A DNA stretch of 64,000 nucleotides from NCBI GenBank assembly GCA_963669155.1, contig OZ022591.1, positions 7,082,851-7,146,850 on the forward strand. Direction: 5' to 3'. Shown here piece after piece: positions 1 through 12,800 of this stretch. The first letter of the stretch is position 1. Every line of letters starts with the position of its first letter. The DNA comes from Arbacia lixula. Taxonomy: Eukaryota > Echinodermata > Echinoidea > Arbacioida > Arbaciidae. Below the pieces are notes generated by a model that was given only the letters and a program-made list of their open reading frames with translations, was not told where the DNA came from and ran no database searches. The position numbers and the translations under genes are program-made.

Positions 1-1640
1 TCCTGCAACTGAATCACAATTGTGGGTAGTGTATAAGCAAAGACGTACACACCTACCCTTTAGGCAACTTGTCATACCATATTTATTATTCATGATTTCT
101 AATTAAAGCAATTAAAAAATAATTACACAGCAACACATTTCATGATAATCATTATACAAAGCAAACAGAAACCCATGCATGAAAAATATATTTACCATTT
201 CTAGCATAAATAATCACTAGACAATTGATAATTTTGTGATGAACAAAATTAAACAAATTGAAAAAAAAAACCCACATAATTTATAGTGTGCTCATTTAAT
301 TATAAAAAAATAGAGAAGACAAATATTTAAAAAATGATCATTTTATATTCATATTTCAGTATTTTTTTTACTGATCACATTCCCATAATACCGGGTATGT
401 GCATTTTTGTGGTTGTAAAAACAACTTCAGCACTGGTAACAAGCTCATGTTGGCGGCCAAATAAGAAGCCTCCAGAGAAAGACTTTGTAATTTCATTTGT
501 TAGAACTATGTGAGATATCACATTTTCACACCGTAGAAACAAAAAGCTGTTTCAATTTTTACTTTTGTACCTATTTCTGTCTCATGTGTGATACTAAATA
601 TTATATATACTGAATTATATATACCATGTAAATATTTGGAGCTCCCGTTACTAATTATCACTAATCTCATTGTGATATTCGGTCTTCCACTTCATATTGA
701 AAAGCAGTTTTAGAATATATATCGCAGTAAAGAACACGTTACCCTGTATTTTGCATAGTTGGGATGAAAGATAGTCACTATATATTTCATTATCGACGTA
801 ACAAGCACATATATACAAACATATTATATGCTTTGACAGCAACACTTGACTAATTTTTTACTATCTATATATACACTGGGATGTAGCTGACTAGCTAACA
901 TATTTTTCAGTATGTCAATGTCAGAGCCAATGAGGTAATTGAAGCTTTCCCAATTTAATAGCATTAGCTAACATGTTCAGAGTTGATCAAAGTAAATATT
1001 AAACAACTTTGAAATTTCAGGATGTATCCGATGATTACCTGAGTGTCACAAGGCAAAAAATGTATAAACACATTCACATGCCTACCCTACTTCCTTTATG
1101 ATAATACCATAAGAGGAACAAGACCTCATTGAGTCACATTAATATTCATTTTACAATGAAAGGCAAAACATCACTGCCATAAAGGTGGTATTTCCTCTTT
1201 CAAGGCCTGAGCTGTTTGAAGGTGGATTATTTCATTCCAAATCTATGACACCATGGAACAGTTGAGATTCCAGTTCTTATGTTCAGAGAACACTTCATCA
1301 AAGCATTTACTTCATTCATCACAATTAAATTCTACTAAACGGCCAAGATTGGGGGGGGGGGGGGGGGGAGTTAAATGTTAATTTCATAGATTTGCATTGT
1401 ACATAATTATAATTGAGATTGAGTTGTATATAAAATAGTTCACCTACACAGGGATCTGGCCAGGGTAGACTTCATATGGTATGTTCACCAAGTGAAAAGT
1501 GTTTTGGCACCATAAATATGTGCAAATTTTACACAATACTGAATGTAAATCTTTCTGTGCCAACATTTTTTTCTTACCACATGCACAACCCACGTCTAAA
1601 GAGTGCCCTGCACCAACAAAGACCCAAGCAACAATATATA
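1..1640. other. Region downstream of the ATPase gene, no gene seen
   Basis: AT-rich sequence with a poly-G tract (1351-1368). No ORF with recognisable content. Part may be 3' UTR, but no polyadenylation site could be fixed. Confidence 0.6.
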
Positions 1641-1644
1641 TTAA

Positions 1645-2009
1645 AGGGCATATACTGTACTGGGAAGGCAAAAAAACCTTCAAAATGCAATTGTTAGCAA
1701 TCTTCTTGCCAATGGTCTTAAATTCATGTATTGTCTATTTTAGAAGCTTGCTGAAAGTTATTTGCCATTAAATGATCCACATATGGAGTAGTTAATGATA
1801 AATGATTAAATCCTCAAAATGTTTCGCCCAAACATTTTGAGGATTTGTGATTTAATCACTCATTACTCCAAATGTACATCATTTGATTGCAAATAACTTT
1901 CAGCAAGCTTCTAAGATAGACAATACATGAATTTAAGACCATTGGCAAGAAGATTGCTAACAATTACATTTTGAAGATTTTTTTGCCTTCCCAGTACAGT
2001 ATATGCCCT
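1645..2009. mobile_element. Palindromic element flanked by TTAA, copy A
   Basis: Two 180-bp arms (1645-1824 and 1830-2009) are near-perfect inverted copies around the 5-bp loop CGCCC. The ends are AGGGCATATACTGTACTGG and its complement, and TTAA lies directly outside both (1641-1644, 2010-2013). TTAA duplication is typical of piggyBac and Kolobok families. It lies about 740 bp downstream of the ATPase stop, so it could be within its 3' UTR. Confidence 0.85.
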
Positions 2010-2747
2010 TTAACCCCTCTTCTTCTCGCCTACTCTGGCAGGAGGATGCGGCTCTCACACCTGTTCTGCAAGTGCACTCTGCCTGCAGCCAACCTTCTCG
2101 CAACCACCACCAATCAAAACGCCTCTTTGATGATGGCTTCCCATGCATCTAGTTCTTGGACAGCCTCTGCCTCTTTTCTGTGGAAGCTGAATTTCTATAA
2201 TGTTCTCTCAAACCATGTTAGTTCTTTCCAAGCATGGTTTTGTCTGCAGGTGTCTTCCTATTTTGGTTTCTAAGGTCCCTTCTCCTGATTCTCCTGTATA
2301 CTGTATTATGTTCTCTTATTTCATTTTTCCAATCTATTAATGATTCTCCAAAAATCTGAAACTTTTTGAGCGCCACACACTGTGATATCTTATATTCATT
2401 TGCAATATCAAAAATTGGTATGGTAGCAAAGGACTATCTATACACTGTTAGTTTTGAGTTGTTACATTGGCAGAGATAATGCTGATTTGCCCGATTGCAG
2501 GTTAGAGGGCTATTCACAACTATAGTATTGTGTTTAATCGAGACAACAGCAGTTCTCAGACAGAAATAATAGTCATGTACAGTTGAAATCCTAGTGGCAC
2601 TTAAGATATAAAAATATTATTTACAAGAAATCATTTCATTCTACATCAAAAGCACAACAGCTTCCTGCCGAGCACTGCATGGTATTAAGCCACTGGGCTG
2701 TAGCTCAGCTCAGCGATGTGAGGTGAGGTGATCCACTTTGGCGGTTG

Positions 2748-2945
2748 TCATGACGACGAGACCTCCTCCATCTCTAGACGCTGGAAGGTGGTGAGCTGTT
2801 GTTTGCGCAGGCAGCGGCAAGAGACGAGGTCCATGAAGGCCCGCCACGGGACAAAGAAAATCTCGATGATTTCGGCCAGGGCGAAGTGAGCGATAGCAAG
2901 CGCAAGGATGATGCCCTTGAAGGCATAGTCGGGAATGTCCTCCAT
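2748..2945 (-). CDS. ATP13A2/3: ATP13A terminal exon: M10 and basic tail
   Basis: 65 codons plus TGA. It reads [20 protein letters not shown] then [20 protein letters not shown] and a tail [16 protein letters not shown]. The leading ATG directly follows an acceptor (accttag) and is taken as internal. The spacing of M10 and the KRxxxFxxLE-like tail match the end of ATP13A2. The link across 25.6 kb rests on phase and family fit, so it is slightly less certain than the other joins. Confidence 0.85.
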   Translation of the reverse strand: MEDIPDYAFKGIILALAIAHFALAEIIEIFFVPWRAFMDLVSCRCLRKQQLTTFQRLEMEEVSSS

Positions 2946-3380
2946 CTAAGGTGAGAAGGAGAAAACAACGGAGAGAGAAGATATCACTGCTTGTCACAAG
3001 TAAATTGGGACGCCGTTGACAGAGGGCGACAATTTTTTTTTAAAAGATTTCGCGGGAAAAAGACGTGATGAAAAAGATGTGACCCGAGGCACGGTTTTGG
3101 GAATCATGGTATATGGGTGGGAAGAGGAAAATTTGAGGGGATACGATTTTGAATTTAGTACGGAGAGGAAGCGTCTGGCTACAAGCCGAATTTAGTAGTT
3201 TGCCAGGTGTTGGATTCTTCGTTCTTAATGGAATTTTAAACGACAGTGAGGTCTGCAGTATTTATTCCATTCATTAAATGTTCAGCGTTTCAAGGCGATA
3301 CCAGCAGAGAGAATCCTCGAGCGGCATCTTCCTCGCTCTTACCCGGAATCAAGAAATTGTAGCATGTACAGATGAATATT

Positions 3381-3457
<77 letters not shown>

Positions 3458-6400
3458 GTATGACATACCTTTGATGGACAAAATGCCTAAACACACCAAC
3501 GTTTGTTGGACATTTGCCGTTGTGGGACGTCCAACAAAGGTTTTTTCCGAGAAAATTTTCCGAGACGGTAGGACCCACGTTAGGAACACGCATGCGCAGT
3601 TACAGAAAATTCCCACGTTGGTATGCTTCGTGAGATTTTCTGCGTTTATTGTACAGTGGAATAGCGCCAGCTTGAGCTCGTGGACTGCCAGGGGTCCAAC
3701 AACAGTCACCCTTTTTTTCGTGCCGCGATCCAAATCACGCATACTGCTCCAGGACATCGAGAGCTAGAGCGCGCCGCGCCGGCCGCGCGCGTGTGCGCGG
3801 GTACGGTTAATGCAATTATGTGCATTTTTGTGCTCATAATATTCCAATCCATCATATCCCGATCCGCAGAGGCCACGCGCGGGGCCCGCGCGTGGCCTCT
3901 GCCATCATGTCTGAAGTGCATCCACAGCAATTAAGCTAGACTTGACTTGCTGCTATTAGTAACTTGGTAAGGTGAGTTTGATATGTATGTCATTGTTTTC
4001 AGACATTAGAATATATGAATTTTATTCACTTAACTGTTTCTGCCCGTTTTCTTCCTTCAGTTTAACGTGTCGTTTTGCAGGACACCTCGGGTATTTGCGC
4101 GCGTGTGCATTGCCACATGGCACTGCATGGCCTAGACCTTCCCTACATTAGCTCCGGACCCGGGATACGCTCCCGCTTGCATGCGGTCGCGCAGTATAGA
4201 GTCTACTACTTACTTAGGCCTAGTCTAGATCTATAGTCTATACTACAGTGCGAGTCAGAAAAAAACTTTACACTTTTATGATTACCCGTCATTTAAAAAT
4301 GGAAAGGAATTTTGTAAATATGTTTGCATGTTTAGATTGGTGTATTCATCAGCTTTCTTTTGATACCAAATTTGTTAGGATTCTCTTCACGAATGACTGA
4401 ATTAACAGGGTTGTGTGACTTTCGGTGACTGGGTGAAAACCCGTTTGATTTGCGCCAATTGCACACAATACCTTGACTGGTTTGGAGCTATTCCACAATG
4501 GACAAGGATCTTTTATGTTAATTCCTATGCGTAGTCACATCACAAGTTGGCGCAGATGTGTTTTGACTCTTTCTCAAACAATGCCTGTTGTGCATTCAGC
4601 CGTGCAATTATACCCAACAAAAATGATACCAAACATTCATCCACTAGACCTATATTAACTGAAACTAATGGGGTAAAATCATGCAAATTAATTATTTTGA
4701 GTAAAGCTGACCATCTGCAACAAAATTTAGGGTCACCATTTTTTGTTTATAGCCATTTTATGCAATTTTCAAACGTTCTCCCATTGAATAACATTTGACA
4801 GGTACTTTTTTGTATATGCACATATGACATAATTTATTAGGGCTAAATTACAGAGTATACGTATCATTAAAAAAAAACATCACCTTAAATTGTAGAGGAG
4901 ATCGTACCGATCAAAATGAGATGCAACTTGATATGGCTTGCATATATTTCAATTATTTGTGTGAATGTGACATCCCTATTATTTTTCTGAAACTATCAGA
5001 TTCAGACTCCGTTATTAAATTTACAGAGTATTGTTGAAATGATACTAATTGATATTCCTTTCTACTGTATGTGTAGAACTCCACATTGAATCAATTTTGA
5101 ATGTTTTTCTGATGGTCGGCAGCAAAAAGGGACATTAACAATGAAAGACAATGAAAACTTGATGTTTCGAAAGTTCATAAAACTGATGTGCACAGAATTA
5201 AGAATCCATGATAACCTATTCTGAGTCATTTGCACCAGAATATTTTTTTTAAGCACAATGTTGACCTTGGCCCTCTCCAAAAATTTATAATTTCAATAAT
5301 TGTCTCCTGGACTTTGTACATAATTCTCTTTATTGTGAGCATTTGTTGTTGGTCACAAAATCGTAAGAGCATTTCTTGGCATCAAAAACAAGAATAATTT
5401 TCCATGTCCATTAAACATTTTTAATTCTTTGTATTCACTCACTCACACTCACTTGATCGGCACTTGCCGATCAATCAGTATTCTTCGCCACACCTTCCGA
5501 TCTGTCATCAGGGTCGCAAGCTCCTTCACACCCGTTGTCATAAAATATATGATTGCACAACGTCAATGAAAATAACCAGCATATCACACAAATTATGTGC
5601 AAAAAATTGCCATTATTCATTTGAATCATTAAAATGTAATGAATAATTTTGAGTTCTTTACAAAAATTATGAGTGGAAACTTAAATTGGTTGAGTGTATA
5701 TAACCAGGCACAGCAGCAGGATTTTTGAGAACAAAAGAATGGGAGGACAAAAGATTTTTAACAATATAGCATTAAATGTGTAAAATTGTTCGCCCTCCCT
5801 ATCTTTTGTTCTCTATTTTATCTGGGTGTGTACAGCGTAAATTGGAGGAAGGAATAAAACACCTTTAGCCTAGGGATTGTTTTGAAAACCTGTGATCATG
5901 CTTGTGTACACCTGTACAGCACTATAGTTGAGTGGCCTCCTGGAAGTAAAACATTATTGCAAGGCTAAATTTTATTGCAATAAATATCACTTGAAGCCTT
6001 AAAAACAATTTCACAAGAAGATAATCCTCTAAAGGTATGAACTTGCCAGTTTTCTGACATGGAAATTTACTATAATAGCTTCTATTTTTTTGTTCTTCTT
6101 TAAGTAATGCCACATGGACACCTTTTGAAAGGACCCAAATTTTGACTTGATTCATGTCGCTATATACACTTCTCAACTACAGTATTTTTTAGAAGTCAGG
6201 CAAACTGTTCAGTGAAATGATATTTTAAAGAAGTTTTGAATTGTAGCCATATGAAGGCACGCAACATAAGATTTATATTGGCTGTCAAAAATATCAAATG
6301 ACATGTGTACCAAATTTCTGGTTGAGCACAAAGTAAAAATGGCCCAAACTGCAGATTCTACATATATTAAAGGCTAATTTTATCTATAGTGAATATTTTG

Positions 6401-6781
6401 AGTGCTTAGAAGTAATGTCGCAATTAATTTTTGCAACTTTAGTTGATGTCGATTTTAGAGAAATTGGATGATGCTGCAGTGTAAATATTGGTTGGGAATA
6501 GAAAATGATCAAATTCCTATTACTTGATATGAAAATCGTCGTTAATTTTCTTTGGGAGTTTATTAGATTCAATTTTCATAGAAATTCCAACCTCTTACAC
6601 TTGATTGAGCAGGAAAAAGTAGTGTAAAATGAGAGGTAGTTGAGGCTGTTTGTGCAGCATCAAAGTTGAAATTGGCAAAGAACTCTGGCAAAGAACTCTT
6701 TCAACTTTAGGATAGGGCAGTGAAAGTATTAAAGCAACAAAGCGAGGAGGAAACGACAGGGGGTACCATGGTCAGCCCCTA

Positions 6782-6812
<31 letters not shown>

Positions 6813-9800
6813 ACTCACACACAGCAGGGAAACTTTGCATTTGCAGAATAACAATATCTGCACTTAGGTTTTTAAGTTAAAGCAGGTAGATGTTAGAACT
6901 GGAGTCAGCACGAAGCATAATTTATTCCTATACCAGTCGCGTTCACTGATAACACAATAGAATATTTGACGCATTTGGTTCTTTGATCCAGTGACGACCA
7001 CCGCCAAATATGCAAAGCGAATTTTGGATGCATTTAGAGGATTATATATTTTGTATGCGCAGAAAATTTCAGAACCACTTCATGAACTGAAGTGCATGTG
7101 CAGTAGTAGTACATCTTATAAAGATACGATTCTGTGTATTTCAGATTATATTGTTGCTTCGTTTTGGGGATAAAAGGAGAATACTGGAGAAAACATGCCA
7201 AAGAAATGCCTCCATATCGCACATTAAGCAATGATATTTCATTAGAGATATCTTGTAAATCGTTTATTGAGTGTTTTATCTTCCATGGAAACAAGCTCAA
7301 TTTCGTGTCCGGAGGTGTCCGAAAAAGTTACGGACCAAATTCTTTCTCCCATTTTTCCAAAATTTACCTTCGCTCACCCCAAAATTAATTCACAGTGTGT
7401 GTAAAAAAAATCACCTACGAGCTCCCAGCGAAGGCTGAACGGTTGACATATTTCTCAAAACAGATTTTCTTTTGTTATTCAGAGGAAGGCACTACCTAAT
7501 TAGAAATACAACGAATTGTTTAAAACACCTGAATGTCTTGAATTTTTATGAGGCGGCGGTCATCATAGATCAAAGGAAATCTATCCGAGCACAGTCCATT
7601 CATGATAGGTCCATGGTTAAAGTTTAAAGGGCACCATTTTCAAAAGAAAAGAGCTTAAAGTTGATTGGTAGAGGAATTCTACCTCATTCATTCGTACCTA
7701 ATGATGTTGACAAATGTCATGCATGGGTGATCACATCTAAAAATATATAATGGTAAGATGTATTTTTATCCTCAAAGTTTCAATGTTATCATAAAGAAAC
7801 ATTGTATTGTGGCATATCGGCATTACCATGATTCACTATAGTTTCTGAGTTCGGCTACAGTGATGTCATGAATATTCTGTGGATTGTCCAAGGAGAATTG
7901 CAATATCTATTTTCGCAATAATCAAGTTCTACATGTATGCTCTTTATGGATGTAAATAATTATCTTTTTAGTTAATCTGACTAGTTATTTAACATTTAAA
8001 GGTGTAGAAATGTTAAAGTTTGTTGATCACGTTTTCTTTTAAGATAATCCCTTTTTTATGAAAACACCAGTTATCAGTAAGAGAAGTATTCCTAATTGGC
8101 CAAAGTTTATGTTTTTGTTTCCTTCCCTATTAAGCAAAATATACAGTAAACAAGTGTGAATTGAACAAGAAATGGAATTCTGCAGATATTCACAAATATT
8201 CAACTGAGAGTGATTTTATGAAAATGGGCACAGATCTTAAAGTAGACATTCAAAACACTACTTATACTTTATGAAATCTCAAAGGAAGTTCATGCCGACC
8301 CCAGTAATTACAACTTCATACATCACAAAAAAGATTAGTACAAAATAAAGTGAGAAAAATTCCATATTGTTTTCCATTTCAAAAACCTCCCGAACCTCCG
8401 CCGAAAATCAGTGAAATTTGTGACGTCACAGAAGGGTTTAGTCTACCACTGGCAGATGATGTGTCATAGATAAAGCATTATGGCCAAAAGGGCTGTTGTC
8501 GCTAGTGAAAAACAGTTAAATGTACTTCAAATGTAGCCAAATGTGGTACTACTGGAAAAAGAAGATGTCTCTGTAACCAGCTATTTCAGGCTGTGTACTA
8601 ATGTACGGAATGCGATGACACTTGCTTTTTAAAACTAAATTCTTATCCTTTTAGCGAATGTTCCTCAGCAGGGTTCAGAGGGACCTTTTTCTTTCCAGAC
8701 ATTCGAGACAAATGCACATATATTGCTTGTTTGAGCCATGACATGTACAGTAACCTGCTGGTTGTAGAATGGTCCATTCTGTGACGTCAGTTAGAACATT
8801 GCCGACTTTCCCCAAATTCCACCAAAGTGGCTCTCTTTTTTGTGGCCTTTGTAATCTCCGAGCTCCTAACATAATCACAAAACAGAATTTGGGCATATTT
8901 ATATAATTTCCTTTGAATGTCTACTTCAAGGAAGCCTTTATAACTTCCAAGATCTGATGCCAAATTGTGTTCCAATGCTGCTCCCAAACTACACCTCATT
9001 CTGCACAATGTTGCATGGAAATACCTGTCAACTTTCACATCATGCTATTAGAATTAACTGCATGTGACTTTTGTTGATTTTTGGACAGCAATGATTGACA
9101 TACATGTATATGACTTTTGTTGGACAGCACCGATTAGAACTACCGGTGTGACTATTATTGAACAGCACTGATTAGAACTACCGGTATCGGGGTGATTATT
9201 ATTGGACAGCACTGATTACAACCACCTATGTGACTTTTGTTGGGCAGCACTGATTAGAACCACCTGTGTGACTTTTGTTGGACAACACTGATTTGAACTA
9301 CCTGTGTGACTTTTGTTGGACAGCATTGATTTGAACTATCTGTGTGACTTTTGTTGGACAGCCCTGATTAGAACTACTGGTGTGACTTTTGTTGGACAGC
9401 CCTAATCAGAACTACTGGTGTGACTTTTTTGGATAGCACTGATTTGAACTACCTGTGTGACTTTTATTGGACAGCCCTGATTAGAACCACCTGTGTGACT
9501 TTTGTTGGACAACACTGATTTGAACTACCTGTGTGACTTTTGTTGGACAGCACTGACTAAAATTATCTGTGTGACTTTTGTTGGACAGCACTGAGTACTG
9601 CCTGTGTGACTTTTGCTGGACAACATCAATTAGAATTACCTGTGTGACATTTACTGAACAGCATTGATTAGAACTGCCTGTGTGACTTTTGTTGGACAGC
9701 ATTAGTCTAAACTACCTGTGTGACTTTTGTTGGACAGCATTGATTTTAAACTATCTGTGTGACTTTTGTCGCACAGCCCTGATTAGAACTACCGGTGTGA

Positions 9801-12800
9801 CTTTTGTTTGATAGCACTGATTAGAACTATCTGTGTGACTTTTGCTGGACAGCCCTGATTATAGAACCACCTGTGTGACTTTTGTTGGACAGCACTAATT
9901 TGAACTACCTGTGTGACTTTTGTTGGACAGCATTGATTTGAACTACCTGTGTGATTTTTGTTGGACAGCCCTGATTAGAACTACCGGTGTGACTTTTGTT
10001 GGATAGCACTGATTGCAACTATCTGTGTGACTTTTGTTGGACAGCACTAATTTGAACTACCTGTGTGACTTTTGTTGGACAGCATTGATTTTAACTACCC
10101 GTGTGTCTTTTGTTGGACAGCATTGATTTAAACTATCTGTGTGACTTTTGTTGGACAGCCTTGATTAGAACCACCTGTGTGACTTTTGTTTGACAGCCCT
10201 GATGTGAACTACCTGTGTGACTTTTGTTAGACAGCATTGATTTGAACTACCTGTGTGACTTTTGTTGGACAGCATTGATTTGAACTACCTGTGTGACTTT
10301 TGTTGGACAGCACTGACTAAAATTATCTGTGTGACTTTTTTGGGAAATCACCGACTAGAATTATCTTTCTGACTTGTTGGACAGCACTGATTATAATTAC
10401 CTGTGTGACTTTTGTTGAACAGCACTGATTTGAACTACCTGTGTGACTTTTGCTGGACAGCCCTGATTAGAACCACCTGTGTGACTTTTGTTGGACAGCA
10501 CTAATTTGAACTATCTGTGTGACTTTTGTTGGACAGCATTGATTTGAACTACCTGTGTGATTTTTGTTGGACAGCCCTGATTAGAACTACCGGTGTGACT
10601 TTTGTTGGATAGCACTGATTGCAACTATCTGTGTGACTTTTGTTGGACAGCACTAATTTGAACTACCTGTGTGACTTTTGTTGGACAGCATTGATTTTAA
10701 CTACCCGTGTGACTTTTGTTGGACAGCATTGATTTAAACTATCTGTGTGACTTTTGTTGGACAGCCTTGATTAGAACCACCTGTGTGACTTTTGTTGGAC
10801 AGCCCTGATGTGAACTACCTGTGTGACTTTTGTTAGACAGCATTGATTTGAACTACCTGTGTGACTTTTGTTGGACAGCATTGATTTGAACTACCTGTGT
10901 GACTTTTGTTGGACAGCACTGACCAAAATTATCTGTGTGACTTTTTTGGGAAATCACCGACTAGAATTATCTTTCTGACTTGTTGGACAGCACTGATTAG
11001 AATTACCTGTGTGACTTTTGTTGAACAGCACTGATTTGAACTACCTGTGTGACTTTTGTTAGACAGCATTGATTTGAACTACCTGTGTGACTTTTGTTGG
11101 ACAGCATTGATTTGAACTACCTGTGTGACTTTTGTTGGACAGCACTGACTAAAATTATCTGTGTGACTTTTTTGGGAAATCATCGACTAGAATTATCTTT
11201 CTGACTTGTTGGACAGCACTGATTAGAATTACCTGTGTGACTTTTGTTGAACAGCACTGATAAGAACTGCCTGTGTGACTTGTGTTAGAAGGCACAATCT
11301 GTGTGACTTTTGTTGGACAGCACTGGTTATAATCACTTATGTAAGTCTTTTGTTTTCATTCCATAGATGATCATGACCTGTATTCAAGTTCAGAAAAAGA
11401 GTACAAATGCATAAATATGTGACCCTAGCACTATATATTTTTTATTTTGTTTTGCAGAGATATGCCGCGTGAAAGAGGGAGACGGGTAGTCGTAGATTAT
11501 GTAAAAGATTACATCAAGAAAGAATGTGATCCACCATGGATAAAGGAACATTACATTAACAAGGAGAAAGGTAAACATTTGAAAATATGCTTCAGGTACC
11601 TACAGAGAATTGTATACAAATAGCTCTGTGTCTTTCAAAAAACGGTGATAACTGTCCCTCCCGAAGTATACGGAATTTAATATTCTCCTGATCGAAGGAT
11701 ATGTTCTCAATATGGGCACTGTACCTACAAGTTCCTTTGAAATGCCAAAGAATATACTTTCAGATCAGTTGGGCTTTTTGCTCTGTTGCTATGGGGACCT
11801 TGAGTCATTCTTGGGGCAAGTGAAAGGCAAGAATATTTTATACTGTATAAGTGTGTCTTCACCAGCTTGAGCTTGAAAAATAGCGCACTAATTTGGGATC
11901 TGAGAATTAGCCCAATCAGAAATAGCGAGCTATTTTGCAGTGAAGACGCAAATAGCGCGTTATTTCAATCGAAAAATAAACCATCAAATCTTGGGCTTAT
12001 TTTCAAAATAGCGAGCTAATTCCAATGTCAGCGCGTACAACTGGTGTTGCAAAAACTGGGTCTGCGCGTGCAACAGTGTGCGCACTCGTTTACGCCTATG
12101 TGACCATGAAGTCAGAATAGGTATAAGCGTTATTCATATTATGGATGCATTAGTATGTACCTGCATACACCTACATACACGCGGATCAAATTTTAAACCG
12201 CATACACATTCCTCTGAACTGCGCTTGCGCCAGTTTCGGGCTTAAACTGAAGCTGGAGCTGGTGAAGACGGGATCGCAAACCGTTAGCTGACTTCGGGCT
12301 AATTTCTCCTCTCCCAAATTAGAGACCTAGTGATCACTTTTCCTGTTGGTCTGTTAGTCTGTTGGTCTGTTGGTCTGTTACAAAAATGTTAGTGTTTTTT
12401 TAACTTGCTCTCATTTCTTTTTTTTCCTGCATCAATTGTGATCACACTCGGTACAAATGATCCTTAGGTAATGCCACATGTGTCTTCATGAAGCTGATGG
12501 GGTCAAAAGTCATCTAGGGGTCAAAAGGTCAAATGATATGAGGCCATTTGCATTATTTTTTCTCAAAGTTTTTGTTTGACTTGCTTTCATTTCTTTATTT
12601 CTGCATCAATTGTGATCACACTTGGTACAAATGATCCTTGGGTAATACCACATGTGTCTTTTCATGAGGCTGATGGGGTCAAAGGTCATCTAGGGGTTAA
12701 AGGGTTTGAAAAAAAATATTTGAAAAAAAAAAAAACACTTTATCGATTGCGAAATTAGGCAAGACTTGTGGTTCGCGAACCACCTTGTTTTATTATGCAT

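Noticed and set aside
3278-3463. Small ORF beginning [14 protein letters not shown]
   Set aside because: Its second half is microsatellite and its first half has no family resemblance or splice support.
3339-3767. ORFs of Thr-His or Val-Cys repeats on both strands
   Set aside because: They are translations of the GT microsatellite at 3384-3453.
9481-9702. Minus-strand ORF with repeated SNKSHT motifs
   Set aside because: It is a by-product of the 38-bp minisatellite; the repeat is not a multiple of three and the frame breaks often.
9060-11345. CRISPR-like direct repeats
   Set aside because: Units are contiguous without unique spacers and the context is eukaryotic; it is a minisatellite.
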